A DNA stretch of 34,103 nucleotides from Symploca sp. SIO2C1 (GTDB lineage: Bacteria > Cyanobacteriota > Cyanobacteriia > Cyanobacteriales > Coleofasciculaceae): contig JAAHGL010000015.1 of the NCBI GenBank assembly GCA_010692635.1, positions 1 to 34,103 of the forward strand. The letters run 5' to 3'. This document shows positions 7,765 through 15,616 of this stretch, one piece after another. The translations under genes were made by a program, and so were the position numbers. Numbering within the stretch: position 1 is the first letter of the stretch; each line of letters opens with the position of its first letter. The notes beneath the pieces are model-generated. The model had not been told where the DNA came from. It searched no databases and worked only from the letters and a program-made list of their open reading frames with translations.

Positions 7765-7920
7765 ATGTCACAGTTGAAACAAGCTCGTGCTAGTAAGATT
7801 CAAATCGAAGTCCGGGAGATTTCTCATACAACCCGTAAAAACAACATATCTCAATTAAATACTGATGCTGATGGGGGAGATCTAAATACTGATGCTGACG
7901 GAGGAGATTTAACTACTTGA
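7765..7920 (+). CDS. Small repeat peptide, candidate RiPP-like precursor
   Basis: A 51-residue ORF. Residues 1-30 (starting MSQLKQARASKIQIEVREIS) are charged and leader-like. Residues 31-39 and 40-48 are two exact copies of LNTDADGGD, followed by LTT and the stop. At DNA level the copies (7855-7881 and 7882-7908) differ at three positions, all synonymous (TTA/CTA, GAT/GAC, GGG/GGA), which argues for selection on the peptide. There is no Cys, Ser/Thr-rich or GG-protease site beyond the motif itself; the Asp/Asn/Thr-rich repeat would suit hydroxylation or ester/amide crosslinking. The next genes on the same strand are a JmjC oxygenase and a sucrase/ferredoxin-like protein, with a MITE-A in between. 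No strong ribosome binding site is visible (GAGACAG about 10 bases upstream). I do not recognise the family; the precursor role is inference. Confidence 0.55.
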   Translation: MSQLKQARASKIQIEVREISHTTRKNNISQLNTDADGGDLNTDADGGDLTT

Positions 7921-7950
7921 AGCGGATGAAAGTGATCATCTGAGCAACGA

Positions 7951-8054
7951 CTAGTGCAGCGCGGCAAAAGTAACTGACCAGTTTGAGATGATTAGAATCC
8001 TTACTCTATAAGCATTCTAAATTCTAAATTCTAAATTCCGCGCAGCGGCACTAG
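7951..8054 (+). mobile_element. MITE-A, complete copy 1 (104 bp)
   Basis: Terminal CTAGTGCAGCGCGG and CCGCGCAGCGGCACTAG are imperfect inverted repeats. The interior holds CAGTTTGAGAT, ATCCTTACTCTATAAGCATT and ATTCTAA heptamers. It has no coding capacity and lies between the peptide gene and the JmjC gene. Confidence 0.85.
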
Positions 8055-8151
8055 TATATACTAATTTTTCTCAAACTTTGCTCCAATGTTTTTTGGAGCG
8101 AAGTAGGTTATATTACTTTTTTTGTTTTCTTATTGAAAAATATTTTTATTA

Positions 8152-9306
8152 ATGCTATCCCTAGCCCAAATATTAAAACCTTATAAGGTAGAAGAATTTT
8201 TAGAGAATTATTGGACAAGCCAAGCTCTCTATGTATCTAGCCAGGGAGAGAGAAAGTTTGACTACCTATTTTCCTGGGAACAACTCAACTATTTATTGAA
8301 CTACCATCAATTCCAATACCCGGAACTGCGTCTAGCTTTAGATGGCAAGGTTTTAGATAAAAGCGAAAATGCGAACCTGCTCAAGTTATGCCAAGAAGGT
8401 GCTACGTTAATAATTAACGGGGTACATAAACTAATTCCAGAAATCGCTCAGTTCACATCATCCCTGAGATACGACATTGGCTATAGTACTCAAGTAAATG
8501 CTTACTGTTCCTGGCCAGGAAGACAAGGTTTTTCACCTCACTACGATACCCATGAAGTTTTTATCTTACAGATAGAAGGGAAAAAACAGTGGCGGGTATT
8601 TACAGATACGAAGAAATATCCTTTACCTGAGCAAAAATCATCCTCTCTTGTGCCTCCAGAGGGAGAACCGGATTTGAGCTGTATCCTAAATCCAGGGGAT
8701 GTACTCTACATTCCAAGAGGCTATTGGCACTATGCGATCGCTCTAGATGAACCTTCCCTACATCTTACTTTAGGAGTGCATTGCCAAACAGGTATTGATT
8801 TTCTAGAGTGGTTAGTTACTGAATTACAACAGCAAGAAGAGTGGCGTAAAAGCTTGCCCTTGCGTACAGAAGCTGCTCCTGTAGCAGCTTCTATAGAAAA
8901 ATTAATTGCAGATTTAAATCAATATCTTACTGATCCTACTCTGGCCCAAGAGTATATTAACTATCTTGATAGTTTAGGGAAGCCAGCAGCTAGATACTCT
9001 TTACCTTATCAAGCTGGGTTTCATCTATTTTCCCAGGGAGCAGCAACTCAGTTCAAAAGTGCTAAATTGCAGCGGGTGAAAATTGCTGAACTTTCTGACA
9101 ATAGTGGGTACAAAATTATCACTTCAGGAAAAGAGATTTCCCTCAGAGGGGTGAATCGAAACCTACTGGAAAACTTATTTAATGGAGAGACTTTTACTGG
9201 AAATGATGTGATGCAATGGTTACCCGACTACGATTGGGAGCTTGACATTGTCCCTCTATTATCTCGTTTGGTACTAGAGGGAGTGATTTTTGTTGACTCT
9301 AAATGA
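8152..9306 (+). CDS. JmjC/cupin-fold 2-oxoglutarate Fe(II) oxygenase (ribosomal oxygenase-like)
   Basis: A 384-residue protein of the Cupin_4/JmjC group that includes bacterial YcfD (RoxA) and human MINA53/NO66, which hydroxylate residues in ribosomal proteins. The iron-binding triad is visible as H130-x-D132 (SPHYDTHEVF) and H193 (RGYWHYAI); FILQIEGKKQWRVF and LNPGDVLYIPRG are the characteristic cupin strands. The C-terminal half (about 240-384) resembles the dimerisation and winged-helix region of such enzymes. The family acts on peptide side chains, so the upstream repeat peptide is a plausible substrate, though L16-type ribosomal hydroxylation is the alternative. It is 13 bp upstream of the next gene and very likely cotranscribed with it. 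The ATG has an A/T-rich leader without a clear Shine-Dalgarno sequence. Confidence 0.85.
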   Translation: MLSLAQILKPYKVEEFLENYWTSQALYVSSQGERKFDYLFSWEQLNYLLNYHQFQYPELRLALDGKVLDKSENANLLKLCQEGATLIINGVHKLIPEIAQFTSSLRYDIGYSTQVNAYCSWPGRQGFSPHYDTHEVFILQIEGKKQWRVFTDTKKYPLPEQKSSSLVPPEGEPDLSCILNPGDVLYIPRGYWHYAIALDEPSLHLTLGVHCQTGIDFLEWLVTELQQQEEWRKSLPLRTEAAPVAASIEKLIADLNQYLTDPTLAQEYINYLDSLGKPAARYSLPYQAGFHLFSQGAATQFKSAKLQRVKIAELSDNSGYKIITSGKEISLRGVNRNLLENLFNGETFTGNDVMQWLPDYDWELDIVPLLSRLVLEGVIFVDSK

Positions 9307-9319
9307 AACCTAAAAAACA

Positions 9320-10330
9320 ATGAATCCTTTTTTCTGTGCGGAAGCTTCACGACAAGCAGATGAAGATATTATTGGCAGTGGTACGAATTACTCAACCTAT
9401 ATTTTGGTTGAGTGTCCGACTCCGTGGGCAGCTAATGCTTTTGATTCTAAATCTTTGCCTAATAATCTCAAAACTCTAGTCGAGGAGGTGAAGCAATCTC
9501 AGCGTTCGATCAGATTTTTATTATTAGCACCGAATAAATCTCAACCAACTAACGGTACAAAAGTCTTAATTTTTGAACAAGAACAAGGAGGGTTGAGTCG
9601 GGGTTACCAAAAACATGAGTTTAATGTTGCCCAGATTGAGCAGGTAGCAGGAATTGTTGAGCAATATTTAGCAGGTGAGTCGCCAGATTGTGAAGAGGAA
9701 ACCGATGAGACACGAGATATTTTAGTCTGTACTCACGGTAGCCATGATAAATGTTGTGCGCGGTATGGTAATCCTTTTTACCGGGAAGCATTAAAGATTG
9801 TTGCAGAGTTATCCTTAAGTAAGGTTAGGATTTGGCAAGCGAGTCATTTTGGTGGTCATCGGTTTGCTCCAACAGCTATTGATTTTCCAGATGGCAGATA
9901 CTACGGCGGTTTAAAGCGAGATTCATTCATCTCCATTTTAACAAGAACAGGTGATATCGAATGTTTGAAAAAGGTTTATCGGGGCTGGAGTATTTTACCA
10001 ACTTCTATGCAAGTTTTGGAGAGAGAGTTAATCCTCTTATCTGGGTGGGATTGGTTTCACTACAAAGTTACGGGCAGAATTCTTAAGCAAAGCTTTAATA
10101 ATAGTTTTATCAAAGCTGAGCTAACCTTTGAAAAGCCGGATAGCTCAATCTACACTTATCGAGCTCAATTAGTCAGAGACGAAAATAAAACCATGCGACT
10201 CCGGGGATCTTGTGGTGCAATGAAGGAGTCAGAGTTTGTCAAATATTATGTAGATAACCTCACAGAAAGCAGCGGGAAGCCTACTCCTTTCGACATCTCC
10301 AAAAACCCTGATTTTGGCACGGTGGCATAA
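9320..10330 (+). CDS. Sucrase/ferredoxin-like (thioredoxin-fold [2Fe-2S]) protein
   Basis: A 336-residue protein of the Suc_Fer-like family, whose C-terminal thioredoxin-like ferredoxin domain binds an iron-sulfur cluster. Visible features are the N-terminal FFCAEASRQADEDIIGSG and PWAANAF, then CTHGSHDKCCARYG (C137, C145, C146) and WQASHFGGHRFAPT (172-185), the conserved family signature. Biochemical function is poorly known; redox transfer is the usual inference. It follows the JmjC gene by 13 bp on the same strand, so the two form an operon and may act together on one substrate. The last 100 residues are less conserved in my recollection and have no motif I can name. Confidence 0.85.
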   Translation: MNPFFCAEASRQADEDIIGSGTNYSTYILVECPTPWAANAFDSKSLPNNLKTLVEEVKQSQRSIRFLLLAPNKSQPTNGTKVLIFEQEQGGLSRGYQKHEFNVAQIEQVAGIVEQYLAGESPDCEEETDETRDILVCTHGSHDKCCARYGNPFYREALKIVAELSLSKVRIWQASHFGGHRFAPTAIDFPDGRYYGGLKRDSFISILTRTGDIECLKKVYRGWSILPTSMQVLERELILLSGWDWFHYKVTGRILKQSFNNSFIKAELTFEKPDSSIYTYRAQLVRDENKTMRLRGSCGAMKESEFVKYYVDNLTESSGKPTPFDISKNPDFGTVA

Positions 10331-10377
10331 GGGTTATAGCATAATTATTGGAGATGTCTTTGGCTCTTCTGGGGTAG

Positions 10378-10396
10378 TTATGCTAAATTAGCATAA
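10378..10396. repeat. Perfect palindrome TTATGCTAA-A-TTAGCATAA
   Basis: Nine-base arms around a single A. It lies 47 bp after the sucrase/ferredoxin-like gene and 155 bp before the antitoxin ATG. It has the shape of an operator, but no T-run for a terminator. The heptamer GCTAATG occurs about three and a half times at 10431-10457 in the same gap. Confidence 0.5.
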
Positions 10397-10550
10397 AATA
10401 AATAACACACTCTTGAGAAACACGCTCCAAGCTAATGGCTAATGGCTAATGGCTAATCTCTGAATAAATACCGAGTCTCCGAGTCAGGCAACAGGGAAGA
10501 GAATTGTTTCTCTCATTCAATTGGGTGCGCGAAGCGCTCCTCAGGAGCTC

Positions 10551-10817
10551 ATGAACAATCAAGAACTAGAGCAACAACTCCTCGGCCTCGATTTAGCCCA
10601 AAGGATTCACATCCTCCAACTTTTGGCTCAAAGCCTGACACTACCCTCAGCATCAGAGCTATCCCAATCCCCTAATGAACTTGATTTAAGCCGCGATAGG
10701 GAAGCGCTGTTGCAAGTAGATCGCAGCCCTCAGCATCCCCTACGGGGAATCCCCATTACAATTCCTCCAGATTTTGATGAATCTATGCCTGAATTATGGG
10801 ATGCTTTGGAACAATGA
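10551..10817 (+). CDS. Antitoxin of a VapBC-like pair (DUF2281-like)
   Basis: An 88-residue protein, MNNQELEQQLLGLDLAQRIH at its start and IPPDFDESMPELWDALEQ at its end. The PPDFDxxMPELWxAL tail is characteristic of small cyanobacterial antitoxins partnered with PIN toxins. ATG 10551 is chosen because CAGGAG lies 5 bases upstream; an upstream TTG at 10521 would only add a low-quality extension. Its stop overlaps the ATG of the toxin in ATGA, the usual coupling for such pairs. The toxin is interrupted by an insertion element, so this may be an orphan antitoxin in effect. Confidence 0.7.
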   Translation: MNNQELEQQLLGLDLAQRIHILQLLAQSLTLPSASELSQSPNELDLSRDREALLQVDRSPQHPLRGIPITIPPDFDESMPELWDALEQ

Positions 10818-10823
10818 TTTTAC

Positions 10824-12200
10824 TAGAAAACCAAACACTGAAAGCCCCGCGTCTTTAGACCGGGGATGAAAGTGACTAGCGACTTTAGTCGCCGTGAAAA
10901 AGATTGAATTATAAATTGACGGTTTTCGCTGGATGTGTTAGCGTAATTATTTAATAGAATAGGTCGAGTTCTGATGATAATAGTAGAGCTTAAAGCCTAC
11001 GGTAAGCCCCATAAATATCAAGCAATAGACGAAGCAATTCGGACGGTTAAATTTATCCGTAATAGCTGCATTCGTTTATGGATGGATAACAAAGGGACAG
11101 GGAAATACGACTTTAGCAAGTACTGCAAGATACTAGCTAAAGAATTCCCTTTTGCCAATGAGTTAAATTCTACTGCTCGACAAGCTGCGGCTGAAAGAGC
11201 ATGGTCATCAATTTCTCGCTTCTTGGAAAACTGCAAGAAAAAAGTACCTGGGAAGAAAGGCTATCCCCGTTTTCAGAAACACTGTAGGTCGGTTGAGTAT
11301 AAGCAATCAGGATGGAAAATTTCTTCTGAGACAAAGTCAATCACTTTCAGTGACAAGAAAGGAATCGGAAAGCTTAAACTTAAAGGTACCTGGGATTTGT
11401 GGCGTTTCGACAAAAAGCAAATCAAACGGGTTCGCATTGTAAAAAGGGCGGATGGCTACTATGTTCAGTTTTGCATCTGTGTCGATGTAAAAGAACAACT
11501 AGAGCCAGTTGATGCCACTGTAGGGTTAGATGTAGGGCTCAAAGAATTCTTTACCGACTCTAAAGGCAACACCGAACCTAATCCACGTTTTTATAGAACA
11601 GGAGAAAAGCGTCTCAAGTTTTATCAACGCCGAGTATCTCGCAAAAAGAAAGGCTCATCTAACCGCAAGAAAGCCGTTAATAAATTAGGCAGACAGCATC
11701 TTAAAATAAGTAGGCAGCGTGAAGAACATGCTAAGAGACTAGCACGTTGCGTAATCCGGTCTAACGACTTGGTCGCCTATGAAGATTTAAGAGTCAAAAA
11801 TTTGGTTAAAAACCATTGTTTAGCTACATCTATTAACGATGCAGGTTGGTATCAATTTAGAAAATGGTTAGAGCATTTTGGTCAGAAGTTTGGTAGAGTC
11901 ACCGTTGCGGTCAACCCTGCCTATACAAGCCAAAATTGTTCAGAATGCGGCGAGGTAGTAAAGAAGTCACTCTCAACCAGAACTCACGCCTGCGAATGTG
12001 GCTGTGAACTAGACCGAGATCACAACGCCGCAATCAATATCTTAAAAAGAGCCTTGGGTACGGTGGGGCACACCGGAACCTGGATCATAGATCCGAACTC
12101 TTCGGGAGATCTGGCCTCTACTGTTCTTGGTTCCGGCCAGGTTCAGCAAGTCGGGTCGTTGAGCGAAGAATCCCCGCGCCTTTAGGCCGGGGAGTGTCAA
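10824..12200 (+). mobile_element. IS200/IS605-type element carrying only tnpB
   Basis: The boundaries are deduced from the split toxin gene: removing 10824-12200 restores the reading frame with no target duplication, as expected for IS200/IS605 transposition. The left flank ends in TTAC, a known IS605-group target type. Subterminal hairpins are CCCCGCGTCTTTAGACCGGGG near the left end and CCCCGCGCCTTTAGGCCGGGG near the right end. There is a second left hairpin, GCGACTTTAGTCGC (10880-10893). No tnpA is present, so mobility would need a transposase in trans. Confidence 0.85.
10974..12185 (+). CDS. tnpB: TnpB RNA-guided nuclease of an IS200/IS605 element
   Basis: A 403-residue OrfB/TnpB protein. 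An N-terminal helix-turn-helix-like region precedes the RuvC-like nuclease: D186 in GLDVGLKEF, E270 in VAYEDLRV and D347/D349 in CELDRDHNAAINILKRA. The zinc ribbon is CSECG (322-326) with CECGC (340-344). All catalytic positions are present, so it looks intact. TnpB proteins are programmable DNA nucleases guided by an RNA from the element's 3' end. The stop lies inside the right-end hairpin. It starts at an ATG after an A/T-rich leader. Confidence 0.93.
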   Translation: MIIVELKAYGKPHKYQAIDEAIRTVKFIRNSCIRLWMDNKGTGKYDFSKYCKILAKEFPFANELNSTARQAAAERAWSSISRFLENCKKKVPGKKGYPRFQKHCRSVEYKQSGWKISSETKSITFSDKKGIGKLKLKGTWDLWRFDKKQIKRVRIVKRADGYYVQFCICVDVKEQLEPVDATVGLDVGLKEFFTDSKGNTEPNPRFYRTGEKRLKFYQRRVSRKKKGSSNRKKAVNKLGRQHLKISRQREEHAKRLARCVIRSNDLVAYEDLRVKNLVKNHCLATSINDAGWYQFRKWLEHFGQKFGRVTVAVNPAYTSQNCSECGEVVKKSLSTRTHACECGCELDRDHNAAINILKRALGTVGHTGTWIIDPNSSGDLASTVLGSGQVQQVGSLSEESPRL

Positions 12201-12216
12201 TTGACACTCATGTTTG
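12060..12216 (+). ncRNA. Predicted omega RNA (reRNA) region with guide
   Basis: By analogy with known TnpB systems the guide RNA scaffold covers the tnpB 3' end and right-end hairpin, here about 12060-12200, and the guide is the flanking host sequence from 12201. That guide would be TTGACACTCATGTTTG, inside the toxin gene. The matching target-adjacent motif would be the left flank TTTTAC. No structure prediction was run; the limits are approximate. Confidence 0.35.
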
Positions 12217-12607
12217 GCTTTGGTGGCTCCATACCCCAGAACAGCTTTCTGAACGTAGCCGTACCCTGTTAACCATAGGCGAAAACCAAAACACCCTTAT
12301 AGTTTCTGCTATTTCCGTTTGGGAAATTGCACTCAAGCATAGTGCAGGAAAACTACCACTTCCCCTTTCCGTCAATGAATGGTTTGCACTTGCAAAAACT
12401 CGACCTGGAATCACCATAGAACCACTTGATCCACTAGATGCAATCGCCAGCACTCAATTACCCGGCGACTTCCACAAAGATCCAGCTGATCGTATTATTG
12501 TTGCACTCGCCTACCGCCGCAATATAGAACTCATTACCTGTGATCAAAAGATTCTCAACTATCCACACGTCAAAACACTTTGGTAAGTGATCGCTCAGAA
12601 GATCGTA

Positions 12608-12690
12608 GGGTGGGCATTCTCGATAATCTTCATCTGTAGCGATATTTCTCCTCTTAATGCCCACGATGATCTTTCCGGGTAAGTCCTGTG
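12608..12690. repeat. Dispersed GTAGGGTGGGCATT inverted repeat
   Basis: GTAGGGTGGGCATT and AATGCCCAC face each other across about 45 bp, a common non-coding repeat type. A partial GGTAAGTCCT end (MITE-B-like) follows near 12680. No gene is seen between the toxin and the acetyltransferase. Confidence 0.45.
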
Positions 12691-12717
12691 GTGGGCAAAT
12701 TTATCTTTATTCGACGT

Positions 12718-13227
12718 CTAATCTCCAGATTTCTCCGAAGAAGGTAGCAAGTTAAGGCTCATGAAGATGTGGGGGATATTGAGAAAATCAAAGGGTTCAC
12801 CATTGGTAGAGAATCCCAGGCGTTGATAGAAGTCAAGAGCAGTCATCCGACTCTTTAATCTGATACTTTTTAGCTGCTTTGCTTGAGCTTTTTCGATTAG
12901 TTTCTGGATCAATTTTGTCCCAATTCCTTGGTGGCGAAACTCAGGTAAAACGCAGACATAAGCAATGCTGCCTATTTCTGGAGATAGTTCTCTGAGTCTA
13001 GCAGAACCAACGATTGTGCGTTGATCGCATACAGCAACTACATGAAAGGCACTAGAATCATATTTATCCTGTTCTGTTCCTTGTACCATCCCCAAAGGTG
13101 CTCTGAGGACAAGCCACCTTTGATAGTACATCTCCTCTAGTTCTTGTTGATTCTGGATCGGGCGTACTTGGAGATTGACTATGGTTTTGTTAGCTGAGTT
13201 GTTTGTCATCCTTAGCTTGCTTGTCAT
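12718..13227 (-). CDS. GNAT-family N-acetyltransferase
   Basis: A 169-residue acetyl-CoA-dependent acyltransferase. The acetyl-CoA-binding motif A is LPEFRHQGIGTKLIQKLIEKA, preceded by the strand IGSIAYVCV and followed by FYQRLGF near the end. The N-terminal MYYQRWLVLRAPLGM resembles ElaA-like members. The start may be ATG 13227 or the ATG six codons later. The substrate is unknown. It lies on the same strand as the molybdenum hydroxylase operon but is separated from it by a MITE-C and an array, so there is no sign of coregulation. Confidence 0.85.
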   Translation of the reverse strand: MTSKLRMTNNSANKTIVNLQVRPIQNQQELEEMYYQRWLVLRAPLGMVQGTEQDKYDSSAFHVVAVCDQRTIVGSARLRELSPEIGSIAYVCVLPEFRHQGIGTKLIQKLIEKAQAKQLKSIRLKSRMTALDFYQRLGFSTNGEPFDFLNIPHIFMSLNLLPSSEKSGD

Positions 13228-13266
13228 ACCAAATTGGCCTATTCTACCCTGGTGTCGCTGAAACCT

Positions 13267-13404
13267 TCTAGTGCCTTGGCACGCCTAAAACTGTAGGTTG
13301 GGTGGAACGAAGTGAAACCCAACGAAATATGCTCCGATGTTGGGTTACGCTATCGCTTCACCCAACCTACCTAATCTCTCATTTTAGCTATGTCACGGCA
13401 CTAG
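13267..13404 (+). mobile_element. MITE-C copy 1 (138 bp), fused to a MITE-B end
   Basis: Ends are CTAGTGCCTTGGCACG...CTAAAA and TTTTAGCTATGTCACGGCACTAG. The interior contains the facing repeats GTAGGTTGGGTGGAACGAAG and CACCCAACCTAC. A second copy is at 18460-18557. Its right CTAG runs straight into AGGACTTACGCACTGTAA, the terminal sequence of MITE-B. Confidence 0.75.
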
Positions 13405-13470
13405 GACTTACGCACTGTAAAAGAATTATGTCAAGTTCGGATAAACAGTTATCATTTCCTTCTACCTTGC

Positions 13471-13500
13471 AACCTTCTTCCTTCTGCCCTCTGCCTTCTT
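13471..13500. repeat. AGAAGGC heptamer array at the 3' end of the Mo-subunit gene
   Basis: Four units (CCTTCTGCCCTCTGCCTTCT on the plus strand). On the minus strand the array starts one base after the TGA of the molybdenum-subunit gene. Confidence 0.8.
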
Positions 13501-13501
13501 C

Positions 13502-15616
13502 TCACAACAACTTGTCAGGTGTAATTGGTAAATCACGGATGCGTTTACCTGTAGCATGATAAATGGCATTAGCGATCGCAGCTGAAACACCTGTAATCCC
13601 AATTTCACCTACACCACGCACCCCGGCGGGATTGAAATTCAAATCAGGTTCGCCGACAAAGGTTACTTGAATCCTGGGAATATCTGCATGAGTGGGGAAA
13701 TGATAGGTAGCAAAGTCGTAAACCACAGGATAACCAATATTCGGGTCAAAGTGACACTCTTCCATCAAAGCGTGCCCGATACCCATAATTACAGCACCAC
13801 GAATCTGAGAAGCTGCGGTTTTGGCATTGATAACTTGCCCAATATTCATCACTGATACCCAACGAGTTACCTGTAAGCGCCCAATTTCTTCATCAATACC
13901 GACTTCACAAAAATGTGCTCCCCAGGATTGAAATGCCCATTTTTTTCCCTCACCACCCGGAGCAGCAGAGGCTGTAGCTTCTAATGTTGCCTCTCCTGAT
14001 TCACGCAGAGCGGCAAACGCCTCCTGAGCAGTTGTAGCCTGAGCAGTTTTCAATACTTCCTTACAAGCTGCCATCACCGCTGGCACAAGAGTTGCACTCA
14101 TTTGGGAACCACCTGCCATGCCACCGTTTGGTAGTAAAGAGTCGCCCAATTTAACCCGTATTTGTTCTACAGGTAACCCCAATCCCTCAGCTGCGGTAGC
14201 GGCGACAACAGTATAGGCACCAGTACCCATATCATTACCGCTAGTCAGGATCTCGGCAGTACTATCAGCTAGTAGCCTGACTGTAACTGAGGCAGAACCC
14301 CTGAAAGCAGGAAAGGTGGATGCTGCCATTCCCCAGCCAATTAGCTTACCATCACGGGTGAGCGATCGCACCTGTTGTGGTCTATCCTGCCAACCAAATT
14401 GCTCTGCACCCACCCGCAAACATTCAGCAAAATGCTTAGCAGAAAAAGGTAAACATTGGTGCTGATGTTCCTTAGTTTCATTTTTTAACCGTAATTCTAC
14501 TGGATCTATCTTTAACTCCCACGCCAATTCATCCATTGCTGACTCCAGAGCCCACATGCCTGGATTTTCTCCCGGCGCACGCATAAATGTAGGCGTACCG
14601 ACATTCATCACTGCTATTTCCTGCTCTATTCCCAGATTCGGTGCAGCGTACATGGCTGATGTAATACCTGTACAGGGTTCAGCAAAAACATCTACTGGTG
14701 AAGTACAAGATTTGGCTGTATGCTCAATGGCGGTTAGACTACCATCCCCATTAGCTCCCAAACGAATTTTTTGCTCAGTTTCAGAACGGTGTCCCGCATT
14801 TGCTGTTACTTGCCGTCGGCTCAAGACAAGTTTTAAAGGATACTGAAGTTGACGAGCAGCCGCAGTACAAAGAATAGCATGGGGCCAAGGGAAGGCTTTA
14901 CAACCAAAGGCTCCACCAATAAAGGGAGTAATAATGCGAACTTTCTCTGCAGGAAGTCCAAAAAGTTCTGCATAGGTGCGCTGGCTGCCGATTACCCACT
15001 GAGATGGTTCGTAGATAGTCAAAGTATCTGCATCTTGCCAGTGAGCGATGATGGCATGGGGTTCCATCGCTGCATGCATTTCAGTGGAAGTTATGTAAGT
15101 AGCTTCAATTTTAGCTATGGCATCTGTCATGCCAGTGGCACAATTCCCCTTCTCAAATTGCATCTTTTGCCCAAACATGGAGATAGCCTCTTGGAAGGTA
15201 CCATTTTTTGCCACTACAATTGGCTCTTGGGTAGCATATTCCACCTTAACCAAATGGGCTGCGTGACGTGCCTGCTCAAAGGTATCTGCTACAACTAAAC
15301 CAATAATTTGCCCTGCGTAGTGAATCTGATTATCAGATAGGGGTAACCTTGCTTCATAGATTTTGGAAGCCATAAAATTGTTGGTTGGCTTACATATCTG
15401 AGGTCTATTGTTATGGGTAAAAACAGCAATCACCCCTGATGCTTGTTCTGCGGTTTGGGTATCAATATTAGTAATCTGCCCATGAGCAATACTGGCAGTT
15501 ACCAGATAACCATGAACCAAGCCGGGAATTTGATGCTCAGCAGCGTAGGTTGCTGTACCTGTAACCTTTGCTCGTCCATCTTTGCGGTTAATGCCACTAC
15601 CAATTACTTGATTCAT
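13502..15616 (-). CDS. Molybdenum hydroxylase, molybdopterin-binding subunit (xanthine dehydrogenase family)
   Basis: A 704-residue large subunit of an aldehyde oxidase/xanthine dehydrogenase-type enzyme, similar in size to E. coli PaoC (YagR). Family landmarks are IGSGINRKDGRAKVTGTATY at the N-terminus, PFIGGAFGCK, FMRAPGENPGMWALESAMDE, GNDMGTGAYTV, and the catalytic glutamate in GVGEIGITG near the C-terminus. It binds molybdenum-pterin cofactor and, with the two genes upstream, would oxidise an aldehyde or N-heterocycle. The ATG at 15616 is immediately preceded by a heptamer array (CAATTAACAATTATG), so no Shine-Dalgarno sequence is present; see the stranded start at 15928-15946. The substrate cannot be assigned from sequence. 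Confidence 0.92.
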   Translation of the reverse strand: MNQVIGSGINRKDGRAKVTGTATYAAEHQIPGLVHGYLVTASIAHGQITNIDTQTAEQASGVIAVFTHNNRPQICKPTNNFMASKIYEARLPLSDNQIHYAGQIIGLVVADTFEQARHAAHLVKVEYATQEPIVVAKNGTFQEAISMFGQKMQFEKGNCATGMTDAIAKIEATYITSTEMHAAMEPHAIIAHWQDADTLTIYEPSQWVIGSQRTYAELFGLPAEKVRIITPFIGGAFGCKAFPWPHAILCTAAARQLQYPLKLVLSRRQVTANAGHRSETEQKIRLGANGDGSLTAIEHTAKSCTSPVDVFAEPCTGITSAMYAAPNLGIEQEIAVMNVGTPTFMRAPGENPGMWALESAMDELAWELKIDPVELRLKNETKEHQHQCLPFSAKHFAECLRVGAEQFGWQDRPQQVRSLTRDGKLIGWGMAASTFPAFRGSASVTVRLLADSTAEILTSGNDMGTGAYTVVAATAAEGLGLPVEQIRVKLGDSLLPNGGMAGGSQMSATLVPAVMAACKEVLKTAQATTAQEAFAALRESGEATLEATASAAPGGEGKKWAFQSWGAHFCEVGIDEEIGRLQVTRWVSVMNIGQVINAKTAASQIRGAVIMGIGHALMEECHFDPNIGYPVVYDFATYHFPTHADIPRIQVTFVGEPDLNFNPAGVRGVGEIGITGVSAAIANAIYHATGKRIRDLPITPDKLL

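Larger units (their letters stand above)
10814..12586 (+). pseudogene. PIN-domain toxin (VapC-like) split by a TnpB element
   Basis: The toxin starts with ATG at 10814 (overlapping the antitoxin stop), reads M I L plus one base, and is then interrupted by the element at 10824-12200. It resumes at 12201 in exactly the right frame: the rejoined sequence reads MILLDTHVWLWW, the standard N-terminus of this PIN family with the catalytic Asp of DTHVW. The rest is complete: SVWEIALK, DPADRIIVALAYR and the end YPHVKTLW. After insertion, an in-frame GTG at 12194 inside the element's right end could restart a near full-length protein (130 residues, MSIDTHVW), keeping the catalytic Asp. The GGGGA next to that GTG is too close to be a good ribosome binding site, so translation is uncertain. 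PIN toxins of this type are RNases. Confidence 0.8.
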
